This document shows, piece by piece, positions 6,846-13,007 of a stretch of 14,460 nucleotides of DNA. The notes beneath the pieces are model-generated. The model was not told where the DNA came from, searched no databases, and saw only the letters and a program-made list of their open reading frames with translations. A program made the position numbers and the translations under genes. Position 1 is the stretch's first letter. Each line of letters begins with the position of its first letter. Origin of the DNA: CAZVJU01 sp964627195 (lineage in GTDB: Bacteria; Patescibacteriota; Microgenomatia; UBA8517); assembly GCA_964627195.1 (NCBI GenBank), contig CAZVJU010000029.1:1-14460 (forward strand). Direction: 5' to 3'.

Positions 6846-7664
6846 TTAGTTTGCTAACATTTCCTCAATTGCTTTTTTGAAATCCTCAAATGGGTAAGCT
6901 CCGGGCATAAGTTTTGTTTTACCCGTTTTTGTGTCTAAAAGAATATTACCGGGAGTACCATTTACACCAAGGCTTGTAGCAGTTGCGACATCACTTTTAA
7001 TCCTGTCTGCGAACTTTCCACTGTCAAGACAGCTTTCAAACTTGGACTCATTCAGTCCTATCTCTACAGCTAGTGGTGCAAGATCATCGAGGGCAAATCC
7101 GGATCCACCGGAATTAGTTTTTACAAATAGTGCATTTACATATTTCCAAAATGCAGAATTTCCACCTAATTCATTAGCACACTCCGAGGCCTCTGCTTCC
7201 TTCGCCGCATTTGCATGAAACGGAAGCGGCAGGTGCCGATAGACCCACGCGACGTCTCCTTTAAAATCATCTACGATTTGCTGAGCAGTCGGATGAAACC
7301 TTTTGCAATAAGGGCATTCCATATCCGAATATTCAAAAAGAAGTATTCGTGCATTTTTTTCTCCATTAATATGATCATCGGTGGTTAATTTTACTTCGCC
7401 TTTTACCTCAGGAGTATCACCGGAAGGTTGATTAGAAGGAAGCTTTTGGTTTGCATCATTCCCTTTTGCTTCCTCCTTTGCTTCCACTTGTACCCCTGCT
7501 ACTTGTGCTCCGCTTTTATAAGTACCGAGTTCCTTCTCAAGAAATTTCACTCTCGTGTAAAGGGAGCCAACAAAAAAGAAACTGATAATCATTATCCCGA
7601 TCGATAAAGACGAGGGGCTGCCAAAGCCTTTTTTGCCGGAAGTATTTTGTGAATCTTCTGTCAT
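6846..7664 (-). CDS. Membrane-anchored DsbA-family thiol-disulfide oxidoreductase
   Basis: The 272-residue protein has a polar N-terminus, one anchor helix (~20-35), a Lys/Glu-rich linker (~52-92) and a DsbA-type thioredoxin domain. The active site is CPYC (C117, C120) in the strand-helix context LFEYSDMECPYCKRFHP, and the cis-proline is in NGTPG (P238). A second Cys pair, C162 and C212, sits in the inserted helical domain (ECANELGG, ESCLDSG), as is common in anchored DsbA homologs. It should oxidise or isomerise thiols outside the membrane. The gene ends 10 bp upstream of the HMA-TauE-cupredoxin gene, so the DsbD-like Cys pair there is an obvious candidate redox partner, though this is inference. 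A 92-bp gap separates it from the preceding membrane protein; I could not identify a convincing promoter or Shine-Dalgarno in it. Confidence 0.9.
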   Translation of the reverse strand: MTEDSQNTSGKKGFGSPSSLSIGIMIISFFFVGSLYTRVKFLEKELGTYKSGAQVAGVQVEAKEEAKGNDANQKLPSNQPSGDTPEVKGEVKLTTDDHINGEKNARILLFEYSDMECPYCKRFHPTAQQIVDDFKGDVAWVYRHLPLPFHANAAKEAEASECANELGGNSAFWKYVNALFVKTNSGGSGFALDDLAPLAVEIGLNESKFESCLDSGKFADRIKSDVATATSLGVNGTPGNILLDTKTGKTKLMPGAYPFEDFKKAIEEMLAN

Positions 7665-7756
7665 AGTATTAAAAATTGTTTTTGATTAGAAACATTTGCG
7701 TTCAACATGCTCTAAGAATACAAAACTAATCATGAAGAAAGTATGAATACGAAAGG

Positions 7757-8278
7757 TCATATGTAGTAATTTATCAAAACGTAGACGGCGATACTTGTAA
7801 TTATCATTGACCCCAAACTGAAAACCATTGATTGATAAGGAAATAGTCTTTTTCCGTTCTTCCTTTTAATAAAGCTATTTAAAATATCAACTAAATAAAA
7901 AACAACACTTCCTAAAATCATGCCAAAAGTTAGCTTGTCAAATCCAAAGATGCTATCCATTCTAATAATCAGATTAAATTTATAAAAAGACCAAAGAGTT
8001 GTTACGAAAATCAAAAGATAAATCAGGATACCTACATAGCGGTTGAAAAATATTTTATTTTTTCGTCCGAGTGATCTTGAAAGCCAAAAAGCTAAGCTTC
8101 CCAATAACGCTCCTATCCAAATGCCTGTTATCGAGTCGTCAACTCCTACCCATCTAGTTAAGGTTATACCCGCGGCAGCACCTGCAACACACAATGGGCA
8201 ATGAGCAAATACCAAAGAGGGGGTTATTAACCTAAAAACTGTGTATATTACTAGTAATAAAGTTGGTATCCACATCAT
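7757..8278 (-). CDS. CPxC-motif polytopic membrane protein, unknown function (paralog A)
   Basis: The 173-residue protein has about five hydrophobic segments (~4-24, 50-66, 82-99, 117-134, 150-171). Just after the first is AHCPLC (C27, C30), then an invariant-looking block with TRWVGVDDSITGIWIG. The gene at 10596-11135 encodes a clear paralog (AVCPVC, SRALGIDDAVTSVWIG, GVDKILFG, IYQKVVF). I do not recognise a named family. The placement suggests that the CPxC pair faces the outer surface at the end of a signal-anchor helix and could serve as a thiol relay or Cu(I) site. The start overlaps the DUF1573 stop (ATGATG), so the two are translationally coupled. Two adjacent Met codons leave the exact start uncertain by one residue. 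A quinone-linked thiol oxidase role like VKOR/DsbB is conceivable, but the second Cys pair such enzymes need is missing. Confidence 0.8.
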   Translation of the reverse strand: MMWIPTLLLVIYTVFRLITPSLVFAHCPLCVAGAAAGITLTRWVGVDDSITGIWIGALLGSLAFWLSRSLGRKNKIFFNRYVGILIYLLIFVTTLWSFYKFNLIIRMDSIFGFDKLTFGMILGSVVFYLVDILNSFIKRKNGKRLFPYQSMVFSLGSMIITSIAVYVLINYYI

Positions 8279-8787
8279 TTGTTTACAACTGTTCCATTGA
8301 ATTTGAGTTCTTTTGTCCCCGCCGGATCATTGAAGTAAAGAAAAACCGTGCGGTTAAAAGGACCAACTCCTTTTGGACCATGCGCAGCGGGATCAAAAAT
8401 AGCAGTGACCACAGCAGTCTCACCTGATGGTAATTCAAGGTTAACCGGAGGATTTTTATCCCCCATGCCTTCCATTCCAAATTCTTTAGTTTCTTTGTCG
8501 CCGACTTTTACTTTTGCTTTAGTACACATACAGGAAGTTGCGATTCTTTGGAGTTTCATTGTTGCACTGGAGGCATTTTTTACTTCGTAAGTTTTAACAA
8601 CATTACCGGCTTTCATCTGAATGGTACCGACATCGTAAGATGGTGGGTTAACTTCCAAATTTTGTATTTCTGCACCTAAAACCTCTTCACTAGTACTTCC
8701 TCTTCCCCCTTGCCATACAGCAAAACCTACGATAAGAAGAAAAGAAAAAACGAGTACTCCTATGAATATTTTTAAATCTTTAGCCAT
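8275..8787 (-). CDS. DUF1573-family exported/anchored protein
   Basis: The 170-residue protein has an N-terminal hydrophobic segment (~7-24) and then an immunoglobulin-like beta domain typical of DUF1573: PPSYDVGTI (49-56), TYEVKNAS, the signature TSCMCTKA (C86, C88), and FDPAAHGPKGVGPFNRTVFLYFN (131-153) with H136. DUF1573 proteins are extracytoplasmic and of unknown biochemical function; the Cys pair in the signature is well conserved in the family. Here it is C-M-C instead of the frequent C-G-C, and Met-rich residues (GMEGMG, 104-109) follow, which could favour copper. It is the first gene of the minus-strand operon and the only gene in this arm with a recognisable Shine-Dalgarno. It overlaps the next gene by 4 bp. 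Confidence 0.85.
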   Translation of the reverse strand: MAKDLKIFIGVLVFSFLLIVGFAVWQGGRGSTSEEVLGAEIQNLEVNPPSYDVGTIQMKAGNVVKTYEVKNASSATMKLQRIATSCMCTKAKVKVGDKETKEFGMEGMGDKNPPVNLELPSGETAVVTAIFDPAAHGPKGVGPFNRTVFLYFNDPAGTKELKFNGTVVNK

Positions 8788-8794
8788 AATAAAT

Positions 8795-8798
8795 TCCT
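8795..8798 (-). promoter_or_regulatory. Shine-Dalgarno of the DUF1573 gene
   Basis: AGGA on the minus strand lies 7 nt before the ATG at 8787. It is notable because the other operon-leading genes in this window appear leaderless; this operon instead seems to carry a real 5' leader. Confidence 0.6.
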
Positions 8799-8827
8799 AA
8801 TTTGTGCACTGCTCACTTTAGGTGAAT

Positions 8828-8847
8828 TTGCATACAACTAAATGCAA
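8828..8847. promoter_or_regulatory. Inverted repeat in the divergent intergenic region
   Basis: TTGCAT-8-ATGCAA is a perfect 6-bp-arm inverted repeat between the two divergent operons. Related hexamers recur in the same 169-bp gap: TGCATTT at 8892-8898 and TGCAAAT at 8918-8924. It may be an operator shared by both arms; no BlaI-type site is present here, so this would be a separate regulator. Confidence 0.4.
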
Positions 8848-8916
8848 GTTTACAAATTTAATTATTAAGAAACCATGAAGGCAACTACGTCTGCATTTGG
8901 AAATATAGATATCTGC

Positions 8917-8947
8917 TTGCAAATCACCGACTTTTTTCTGCTAAAAT
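8917..8947 (+). promoter_or_regulatory. Promoter of the plus-strand copper/thiol arm
   Basis: -10 TAAAAT (8942-8947, 5 of 6) lies 9 nt before the ATG at 8957, giving an expected leader of 2-3 nt. The best -35 is TTGCAA (8917-8922, 4 of 6) at a long 19-bp spacing, so activity may depend on another factor. Confidence 0.55.
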
Positions 8948-8956
8948 AGACGGGTT

Positions 8957-9955
8957 ATGAATCAGGTCTGGTTAGCATTTATTACAGGATTAACAACTGG
9001 GGGAATTTCCTGTTTCGCTGTTCAAGGAGGACTTTTGGCTTCAAGTCTTACCAATCAGAAAAAAGAAAACCAAAAAATTCTGATCCTTACATTCCTGACA
9101 AGTAAGTTAATCGCCTACTCCCTATTAGGAATACTGCTGGGAATTTTAGGCTCATCTTTAGTAATATCACCTAAGTTGCAAGGCTGGATGCAAATTCTGG
9201 CAGGACTTTTTATGCTAATTACCGTTGGTCGACTGCTCGACTTGCATCCTGTTTTCAGACGATTCGTAATCACCCCGCCGAAATCTATTTTTAGACTACT
9301 TCGCAAAACTTCAATTAATGAAAGTGCATTCGCCCCTGCGGTTTTAGGCTTCTTAACCATACTTGTTCCCTGCGGCATAACCCAATCAATGATGCTTTTG
9401 TCGGTAGCTTCAGGCAGCGCTATCTATGGCAGTTTAATACTGGCCGCTTTCGTTCTCGGAACATCACCTGTCTTTTTCGGATTGGGTCTTGCTTCTTCCC
9501 AAATGTTGCAAAGAAAATCGTTAAAGTATATTGCTTCTGTTGCAATACTTGCCCTTGCATTGGTTTCTATTAATACAGGACAAGTCTTGCGAGGGAGCAT
9601 ACACACCTTCCAAAATTACTTCGCTGCTGCAACCGGTCAACTGGACAAGTCGCAAGGCAACGCAAAAATTGCTGGAACCAATAGTGATGGATCTCAGGAA
9701 GTCGAAATTAAGGTGAGCAGCCGTGGCTACCAATCAAGCGTTCAAACGCTTAAAGCCGGAGTTCCTGTAAAATTAAAATTAATCTCGGAAAACGTAACAA
9801 GTTGTGCCCGATCGTTCACAATACCGGAATATAATATTTCAAAGGTCCTTCCTGAAACAGGGACGACAACTTTAGAATTCACACCAACCAAAAAAGGAAG
9901 ACTTACGGTTACCTGTGGTATGGGAATGTTCTCTGAGTTTTTTGAAGTAATCTAA
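8957..9955 (+). CDS. TauE/DsbD-like membrane core fused to one cupredoxin domain
   Basis: The 332-residue protein is a shorter paralog of the minus-strand fusion at 5002-6835: it lacks the N-terminal HMA domain and has one cupredoxin domain rather than two. The membrane core spans about 1-210 with six hydrophobic segments. Its two Cys stand in GGISCFAVQGG (C19) and LVPCGITQSM (C139), the same places as in the paralog, fitting a DsbD/CcdA-type thiol relay through the membrane. The external domain (~247-332) has TSCARSFTIP (C283) and TCGMGMF (C320, M322, M324) as the probable copper ligands. The next gene encodes an HMA protein that starts directly after the stop (TAAATG), as if the missing HMA domain were supplied separately. 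Family members are often annotated as sulfite exporters; I consider that unlikely with these fusions. Confidence 0.88.
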   Translation: MNQVWLAFITGLTTGGISCFAVQGGLLASSLTNQKKENQKILILTFLTSKLIAYSLLGILLGILGSSLVISPKLQGWMQILAGLFMLITVGRLLDLHPVFRRFVITPPKSIFRLLRKTSINESAFAPAVLGFLTILVPCGITQSMMLLSVASGSAIYGSLILAAFVLGTSPVFFGLGLASSQMLQRKSLKYIASVAILALALVSINTGQVLRGSIHTFQNYFAAATGQLDKSQGNAKIAGTNSDGSQEVEIKVSSRGYQSSVQTLKAGVPVKLKLISENVTSCARSFTIPEYNISKVLPETGTTTLEFTPTKKGRLTVTCGMGMFSEFFEVI

Positions 9956-10162
9956 ATGGTTAAAAAAACTTTTAAAATTACCGGGATGGACTGTGATGCC
10001 TGTGCCAAAATGATTGAACTTGATTTGGAAGATCTGGGAATTTCTGCAAAGTGTGATTATGCAAAAAAACTACTCGAAGTTGATTTAGAAGATGGAAAAA
10101 TAGAGGAGAAGGAGATCTTTTCTGCTGTCACTAAAGGCGGATATGAAATCCATCCAGAATAA
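9956..10162 (+). CDS. Small HMA-domain metallochaperone
   Basis: A 68-residue heavy-metal-associated domain with metal loop GMDCDAC (C13, C16) and the expected helix ending GYEIHPE. The loop contains acidic residues on both sides of the first Cys, and the helix is strongly acidic (MIELDLEDLGI), unlike the basic HMA protein at 4793-4999 (CKRLIERRI). The opposite charges would suit docking to different partners. It follows the TauE-cupredoxin stop with no gap and is presumably cotranslated with it, giving that protein the cytosolic HMA function that its minus-strand paralog carries as a fused domain. Cu(I) is the likely metal by context; Zn or Cd cannot be excluded, and D12/D14 would be less typical for copper. 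Confidence 0.88.
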   Translation: MVKKTFKITGMDCDACAKMIELDLEDLGISAKCDYAKKLLEVDLEDGKIEEKEIFSAVTKGGYEIHPE

Positions 10163-10191
10163 TTTTCTCCAGTCCTTACGTTTTTTTTAAA

Positions 10192-10599
10192 ATGAAAAAT
10201 ACCGCCATTTTTATCATCTTTATAACACTCCTTATCTTCGTAGGAGGACTCTTTATTAATCAAGTTCAAAAAGACAAAAGCCCAAATTCTTCTCCCCAAA
10301 CGCAAGTTGCCCCTGAAGCATATGAGTATTACTGGTCTGAAACTTGCCCACACTGTACTAATGTTGCCAAATTCCTAGATGGTTGGGAAAAAGACCTGCC
10401 TGCGCAGGCAGGCAAAATTCAGATGGAGAAACTTGAAGTTAACGAATCCGCTGACAATACAAACAGATTTATCGCTCGAGGTATCTTTTGTAATATTCCC
10501 AAAAATCAATTAGGAGTTCCTTTACTTGTAACCCCCAGTGGAAAGTGTTATAACGGCAACGTACCGATTATTGATTATTTTAACAGTTTGGAATTATGA
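10192..10599 (+). CDS. Membrane-anchored thioredoxin-like protein with CPHC motif
   Basis: The 135-residue protein has a signal-anchor helix (~4-23), a polar linker, and a compact thioredoxin/glutaredoxin-like domain starting at YYWSETCPHCTNVAKFL, with CPHC at C52-C55. Two more Cys follow: C100 in RGIFCNIP and C119 in SGKCYNG. The cis-proline is P110 in LGVPLLVTPSG. CPHC is the DsbA-type dipeptide and is strongly oxidising in known enzymes, but the domain is minimal and lacks the DsbA helical insertion. It should act outside the membrane, probably with the DsbD-like core two genes upstream. A GC-rich palindrome (10395-10412) is inserted in frame and encodes LPAQAG. The stop overlaps the next start (ATGA). 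No Shine-Dalgarno precedes the ATG. Confidence 0.85.
   Translation: MKNTAIFIIFITLLIFVGGLFINQVQKDKSPNSSPQTQVAPEAYEYYWSETCPHCTNVAKFLDGWEKDLPAQAGKIQMEKLEVNESADNTNRFIARGIFCNIPKNQLGVPLLVTPSGKCYNGNVPIIDYFNSLEL
10395..10412. repeat. Perfect 18-bp GC-rich palindrome in frame inside the thioredoxin-like gene
   Basis: CCTGCCTGC/GCAGGCAGG is a perfect palindrome in an otherwise AT-rich gene and codes for LPAQAG in a surface loop after the active-site helix. The same core appears in the intergenic hairpin at 13438-13458 (CCTGCCTGCCGGCAAGGCAGG), which supports a dispersed repeat family. Confidence 0.65.
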
Positions 10600-11135
10600 T
10601 TCATTATTCTAAATTAAAGAAAAAGAATGTTTTAATTGTATTTTTCCTACTTCTTACAACTTATAACCTACTTCTACCCCGCTCAGCGGGGGCTGTCTGC
10701 CCCGTCTGTACAATCGCCGTAGGCGCTGGGTTAGGAATTTCGCGGGCGTTAGGTATCGATGATGCGGTAACTTCAGTTTGGATCGGCGGATTGATTCTTT
10801 CCATGAGTTTCTGGTTTATCGATTGGTTCCAAAAAAAGAAATCCAAGCTACTAACTACTAACTACCAGCTTCTTATTATTTTTGCTATGTACGTACTCAC
10901 CCTACTTCCTCTTTGGTATGGAAAATACATCGGGAGATTAAATAATCAAATCATAGGAGTTGATAAAATTCTTTTTGGGACTGCAATCGGATCACTAGTA
11001 TTTCTTTTAGCAAAATGGGCTGACGGAAAAGTCCGCAAGGTAAAAGGTAAACAACTTTTTATCTACCAGAAAGTTGTATTTCCGGTAGTAAGTCTTATAC
11101 TTTCAAGTGTAGTTTTACATTTTCTGATCCCTTAA
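10596..11135 (+). CDS. CPxC-motif polytopic membrane protein, unknown function (paralog B)
   Basis: This 179-residue protein is the plus-arm counterpart of 7757-8278. Both share CPxC just after the first hydrophobic segment (AVCPVC, C35/C38), a following glycine-rich helix, the block R-x-x-G-I/V-D-D-x-x-T-x-x-W-I-G, a mid-protein GxDKxxFGxxxGSxVF, and a KxLFxYQxxVF near the C-terminus. The first segment followed by RSAGAVC resembles a signal peptide or signal anchor, so the Cys pair is probably extracytoplasmic. I know of no function. Its invariable company here (TauE-cupredoxin, HMA, DsbA-like protein) argues for a role in copper or thiol redox. The gene overlaps both neighbours (ATGA upstream, TAATG downstream). 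The signal region contains a GC-rich palindrome, 10677-10691. Confidence 0.8.
   Translation: MIHYSKLKKKNVLIVFFLLLTTYNLLLPRSAGAVCPVCTIAVGAGLGISRALGIDDAVTSVWIGGLILSMSFWFIDWFQKKKSKLLTTNYQLLIIFAMYVLTLLPLWYGKYIGRLNNQIIGVDKILFGTAIGSLVFLLAKWADGKVRKVKGKQLFIYQKVVFPVVSLILSSVVLHFLIP
10677..10691. repeat. Small GC palindrome in the signal region of paralog B
   Basis: CCCCGCT-C-AGCGGGG, a 7-bp-arm hairpin, encodes PRSAG just before the CPVC motif. The corresponding place in paralog A (TPSLVFAHCPLC) has no such palindrome. It is shorter than the other elements, so it could be chance. Confidence 0.4.
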
Positions 11136-11713
11136 TGACTAAAATTAAAGACGTTAAATCACTTCTTCAGAAAGTTGAGGAGGTTACAAAACAAAAGGAA
11201 CTCGACCTTTCTTCAGGTGAAGATTTATCAATCGGCATTATGAACTTAATCTCCATTGAAGAGCATCTTTTTTATACTTCTCAAAAAACAAAAGATAAAA
11301 AATATTTAGATCTTCTCAATGAAATCCGTTTAATGCGTACAAGTTTAATGAAAGAAATTGTTAAAGAATCCGACGGAGAAGTGTGGTGCATTAGTAAACA
11401 TTTATTGGCAGCTTCAATGAGAATCATGGAAGTAGGAACCAAAGAACTGAAAAAAGCCACAGGTGCTGAGGAGGCCGTTGCAGAAAAACAAAAGCAAAAA
11501 GCCTGGGATCTTTTTGATAAATCCTACAAACTTTATTCCCTATTTTGGGGTTTAAACCTAGGAGTAGTTGGCACAAAAGATGTAAAACGCAATACGAAAG
11601 ACGAAGAGAAAGTAGATTTTATTGATGAAAAAGGGAATGGAAAGGGGTCACAATCTGTTTTCTCCAAACTCGGCTCTTTAGTCCAAAAAGCAGTTGATTG
11701 TTGTAGGGAATAA
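11135..11713 (+). CDS. Cytosolic helical protein ending in Cys-Cys, unknown function
   Basis: The 192-residue protein has no signal or membrane segment and is predicted almost entirely helical. Visible landmarks are SIEEHLFYTSQK (40-51), GEVWCISKHLLAASMRIMEVGTKEL (81-105, with C85), LYSLFWGLNLG (133-143), and a Lys/Asp-rich linker leading to the amphipathic tail SVFSKLGSLVQKAVDCCRE with C189 and C190. I do not recognise a named family; the EEH and CxxxH placements are compatible with a small helical bundle that binds a metal. As last gene of the plus-strand arm, overlapping the previous stop by one base, it may be a cytosolic accessory of the copper/thiol system. Its terminal 62 bp recur, diverged but mostly synonymously, at 13276-13337, suggesting recombination at this 3' end. 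Confidence 0.75.
   Translation: MTKIKDVKSLLQKVEEVTKQKELDLSSGEDLSIGIMNLISIEEHLFYTSQKTKDKKYLDLLNEIRLMRTSLMKEIVKESDGEVWCISKHLLAASMRIMEVGTKELKKATGAEEAVAEKQKQKAWDLFDKSYKLYSLFWGLNLGVVGTKDVKRNTKDEEKVDFIDEKGNGKGSQSVFSKLGSLVQKAVDCCRE
11652..11713 (+). repeat. Left copy of a 62-bp imperfect direct repeat (gene 3' end)
   Basis: This is the 3' end of the gene at 11135-11713. It matches 13276-13337 at 51 of 62 positions, the first 20 bases identical. The two copies flank the segment 11714-13275, which holds the unknown membrane protein and the toxin-antitoxin pair. Confidence 0.85.
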
Positions 11714-11715
11714 AG

Positions 11716-12555
11716 TTAATTATTCAATAGAAAATCTTCAAATTGGTAAGTATGACTCACTAAGTCATCGTCAAAAATATGTTCATTTCTCCAAGTTGCC
11801 TTATCAAATTGCTCTCTATTCCCGACAATATGCATCCATTCTTTAACGCCTCCATTCGAAGGCCATATTGTTAACGTAAAATAATATGGTCCATCAAGTT
11901 TAACCACCTCAAAATATTCTGTTGGAACTAGAATAAAATTAATATGTTTTATTTCTCCTTTATTAAAATATAAATTTCTAAATGTCCGGGAACCGGAATT
12001 CACCTCTCTTAATAAAACTCTCCCTTCAGTTTCGTAACTTCTTTTAAGATGGTTATATTTAACTTCAAGAGAGCCGTTATAATATCCTTCTTCGTTAATT
12101 CGCAAGTCAAATTCTGCAAACAACCCTCTATATTTGCCATAAGTTCCCCCAAAACGGTCTTTAAAATTTGAAATACTATAATTAGCAGCACGTTTCCTAT
12201 ATTGAGCTTCACTTTTTACCCTACTCCTATAACCAGAAATTTGCATATAAGTGTATACTTCAAAGTAAATTAGAATAAACGAAAGACCTAAACTTAAAAT
12301 ATAGAAGAAAATAATAATCCACCCCTTCTTTAGTTGGTCAATTTTATACACCAAGAATCGCGTAATAGTGCTGGTAAAAATAAAATTAAACAAAAATAAA
12401 ATTCCAGTAACTACCCCAATATATGTCGCCCAACCACACAATCCTATGAACAGACCATCCTCACAAGGAGAGGTGATATGATAAAACAGAAAAAAAACGA
12501 TGACAACAAGAAGAGAAAGATTAAGCAGAATGTGCTTTTTCCAAAAAGCAGACAT
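11716..12555 (-). CDS. Three-helix membrane protein with a C-terminal soluble domain, unknown
   Basis: The 279-residue protein has hydrophobic helices at about 8-26, 38-60 and 78-100, with C31 and C40 in the first loop (SPCEDGLFIGLCGW), then about 175 polar residues that look beta-rich (e.g. GYYNGSLEVKYNH, GPYYFTLTIWPSNGG). I find no motif that names a family. It is convergent with the plus-strand arm, the stops being 2 bp apart, and shares a 173-bp intergenic region with the divergent toxin-antitoxin operon. It lies between the two copies of the 62-bp repeat and so may be cargo of the same insertion. It has its own promoter with a -10 box 6 nt before the ATG, so the transcript should begin at or near the start codon. 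A role in copper handling is not indicated. Confidence 0.65.
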   Translation of the reverse strand: MSAFWKKHILLNLSLLVVIVFFLFYHITSPCEDGLFIGLCGWATYIGVVTGILFLFNFIFTSTITRFLVYKIDQLKKGWIIIFFYILSLGLSFILIYFEVYTYMQISGYRSRVKSEAQYRKRAANYSISNFKDRFGGTYGKYRGLFAEFDLRINEEGYYNGSLEVKYNHLKRSYETEGRVLLREVNSGSRTFRNLYFNKGEIKHINFILVPTEYFEVVKLDGPYYFTLTIWPSNGGVKEWMHIVGNREQFDKATWRNEHIFDDDLVSHTYQFEDFLLNN

Positions 12556-12561
12556 TAATTA

Positions 12562-12590
12562 ATAATAAACTTACTTATGGAGTAATACAA
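12562..12590 (-). promoter_or_regulatory. Promoter of the three-helix membrane protein gene
   Basis: On the minus strand: weak -35 TTGTAT (12585-12590, 3 of 6), 17-bp spacer, -10 TATTAT (12562-12567, 5 of 6), then 6 nt to the ATG at 12555, so the transcript should be leaderless. The -35 overlaps TAATACAA (12583-12590), 8 bp of the toxin-antitoxin operator arm, hinting at shared control. Confidence 0.5.
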
Positions 12591-12691
12591 TAATTTTCCA
12601 GCATAACCTTAGGATAAATTTAAAGCTCGAGGTTCAAGCAGAAAAAATAAGTATTATTCGATTTCTTTTGCAGGAACTTTTGTTCCCCATC

Positions 12692-12719
12692 TTGACAAAC
12701 ATTACTAAAATAATACAAT
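12692..12719 (+). promoter_or_regulatory. Toxin-antitoxin promoter
   Basis: A consensus -35 TTGACA (12692-12697), 16-bp spacer and -10 TACAAT (12714-12719, 5 of 6) precede the ATG at 12729 by 9 nt. The -10 box lies within the 12709-12728 palindrome. The expected leader is about 2-3 nt. Confidence 0.8.
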
Positions 12720-12728
12720 TGTATTATT
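12709..12728. promoter_or_regulatory. Toxin-antitoxin operator (perfect 20-bp palindrome)
   Basis: AATAATACAA/TTGTATTATT is a perfect palindrome ending one base before the antitoxin ATG. Ribbon-helix-helix antitoxins of the RelB/DinJ type are known to repress their own promoter by binding such sites. The full 10-bp arm recurs at 13374-13383, and shorter matches occur at 12583-12590 and 12651-12658. Confidence 0.85.
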
Positions 12729-13007
12729 ATGAGCCGGGTAGTATTGCAAGTACCAATGTCTAAAGATTTAAAAGTTGAAGCCGAAAAGGCAGCTCTTGCT
12801 ATGGGTTTTTCTTCCTTACAAGAATCCGTACGGCTTTTATTAAAAAAGCTTGCTAACCGTGAATTAAAAGTTACAGTCACTGAAGAAGAAAGTCTTTCTC
12901 CGGAAGCAGAAGCTCGTTATGAAAAGATAATCAAAGATATTGAAGCTGGAAAAAATATAGTTAAAACGAAAGATGCTAAAGATTTCCTTAAGAAATTAAG
13001 ATCGTGA
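12729..13007 (+). CDS. RelB/DinJ-type antitoxin (ribbon-helix-helix)
   Basis: The 92-residue protein begins with a beta-strand (RVVLQVP, 3-9) and two helices (KDLKVEAEKAALAMG, SSLQESVRLLLKKLAN), the ribbon-helix-helix DNA-binding layout of RelB/DinJ antitoxins. The acidic, helical C-terminal half (LSPEAEARYEKIIKDIEAGKN...) is the usual toxin-wrapping segment. It neutralises the toxin encoded immediately downstream, whose GTG start overlaps this stop by 4 bp, so the antitoxin is made first. It probably represses the operon by binding the palindrome over its -10 box. The message appears leaderless. Identification rests on fold pattern, gene pairing and operator together; the exact antitoxin subfamily is not certain. 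Confidence 0.88.
   Translation: MSRVVLQVPMSKDLKVEAEKAALAMGFSSLQESVRLLLKKLANRELKVTVTEEESLSPEAEARYEKIIKDIEAGKNIVKTKDAKDFLKKLRS

Noticed and set aside
7762..7768. TGTAGTA half-site of the BlaI-type operator
   Set aside because: There is no partner arm at the right spacing, and it lies in the last codons of a gene, so chance is likely.
8957..9955. Sulfite exporter (TauE/SafE) function
   Set aside because: The Cys pair placement and the cupredoxin fusion match DsbD/UreH-type redox or copper proteins; nothing in the context concerns sulfur oxyanions.
12620..12880. 86-residue minus-strand ORF over the antitoxin start
   Set aside because: It covers the toxin-antitoxin promoter and the antitoxin coding region in antisense and has no recognisable features.
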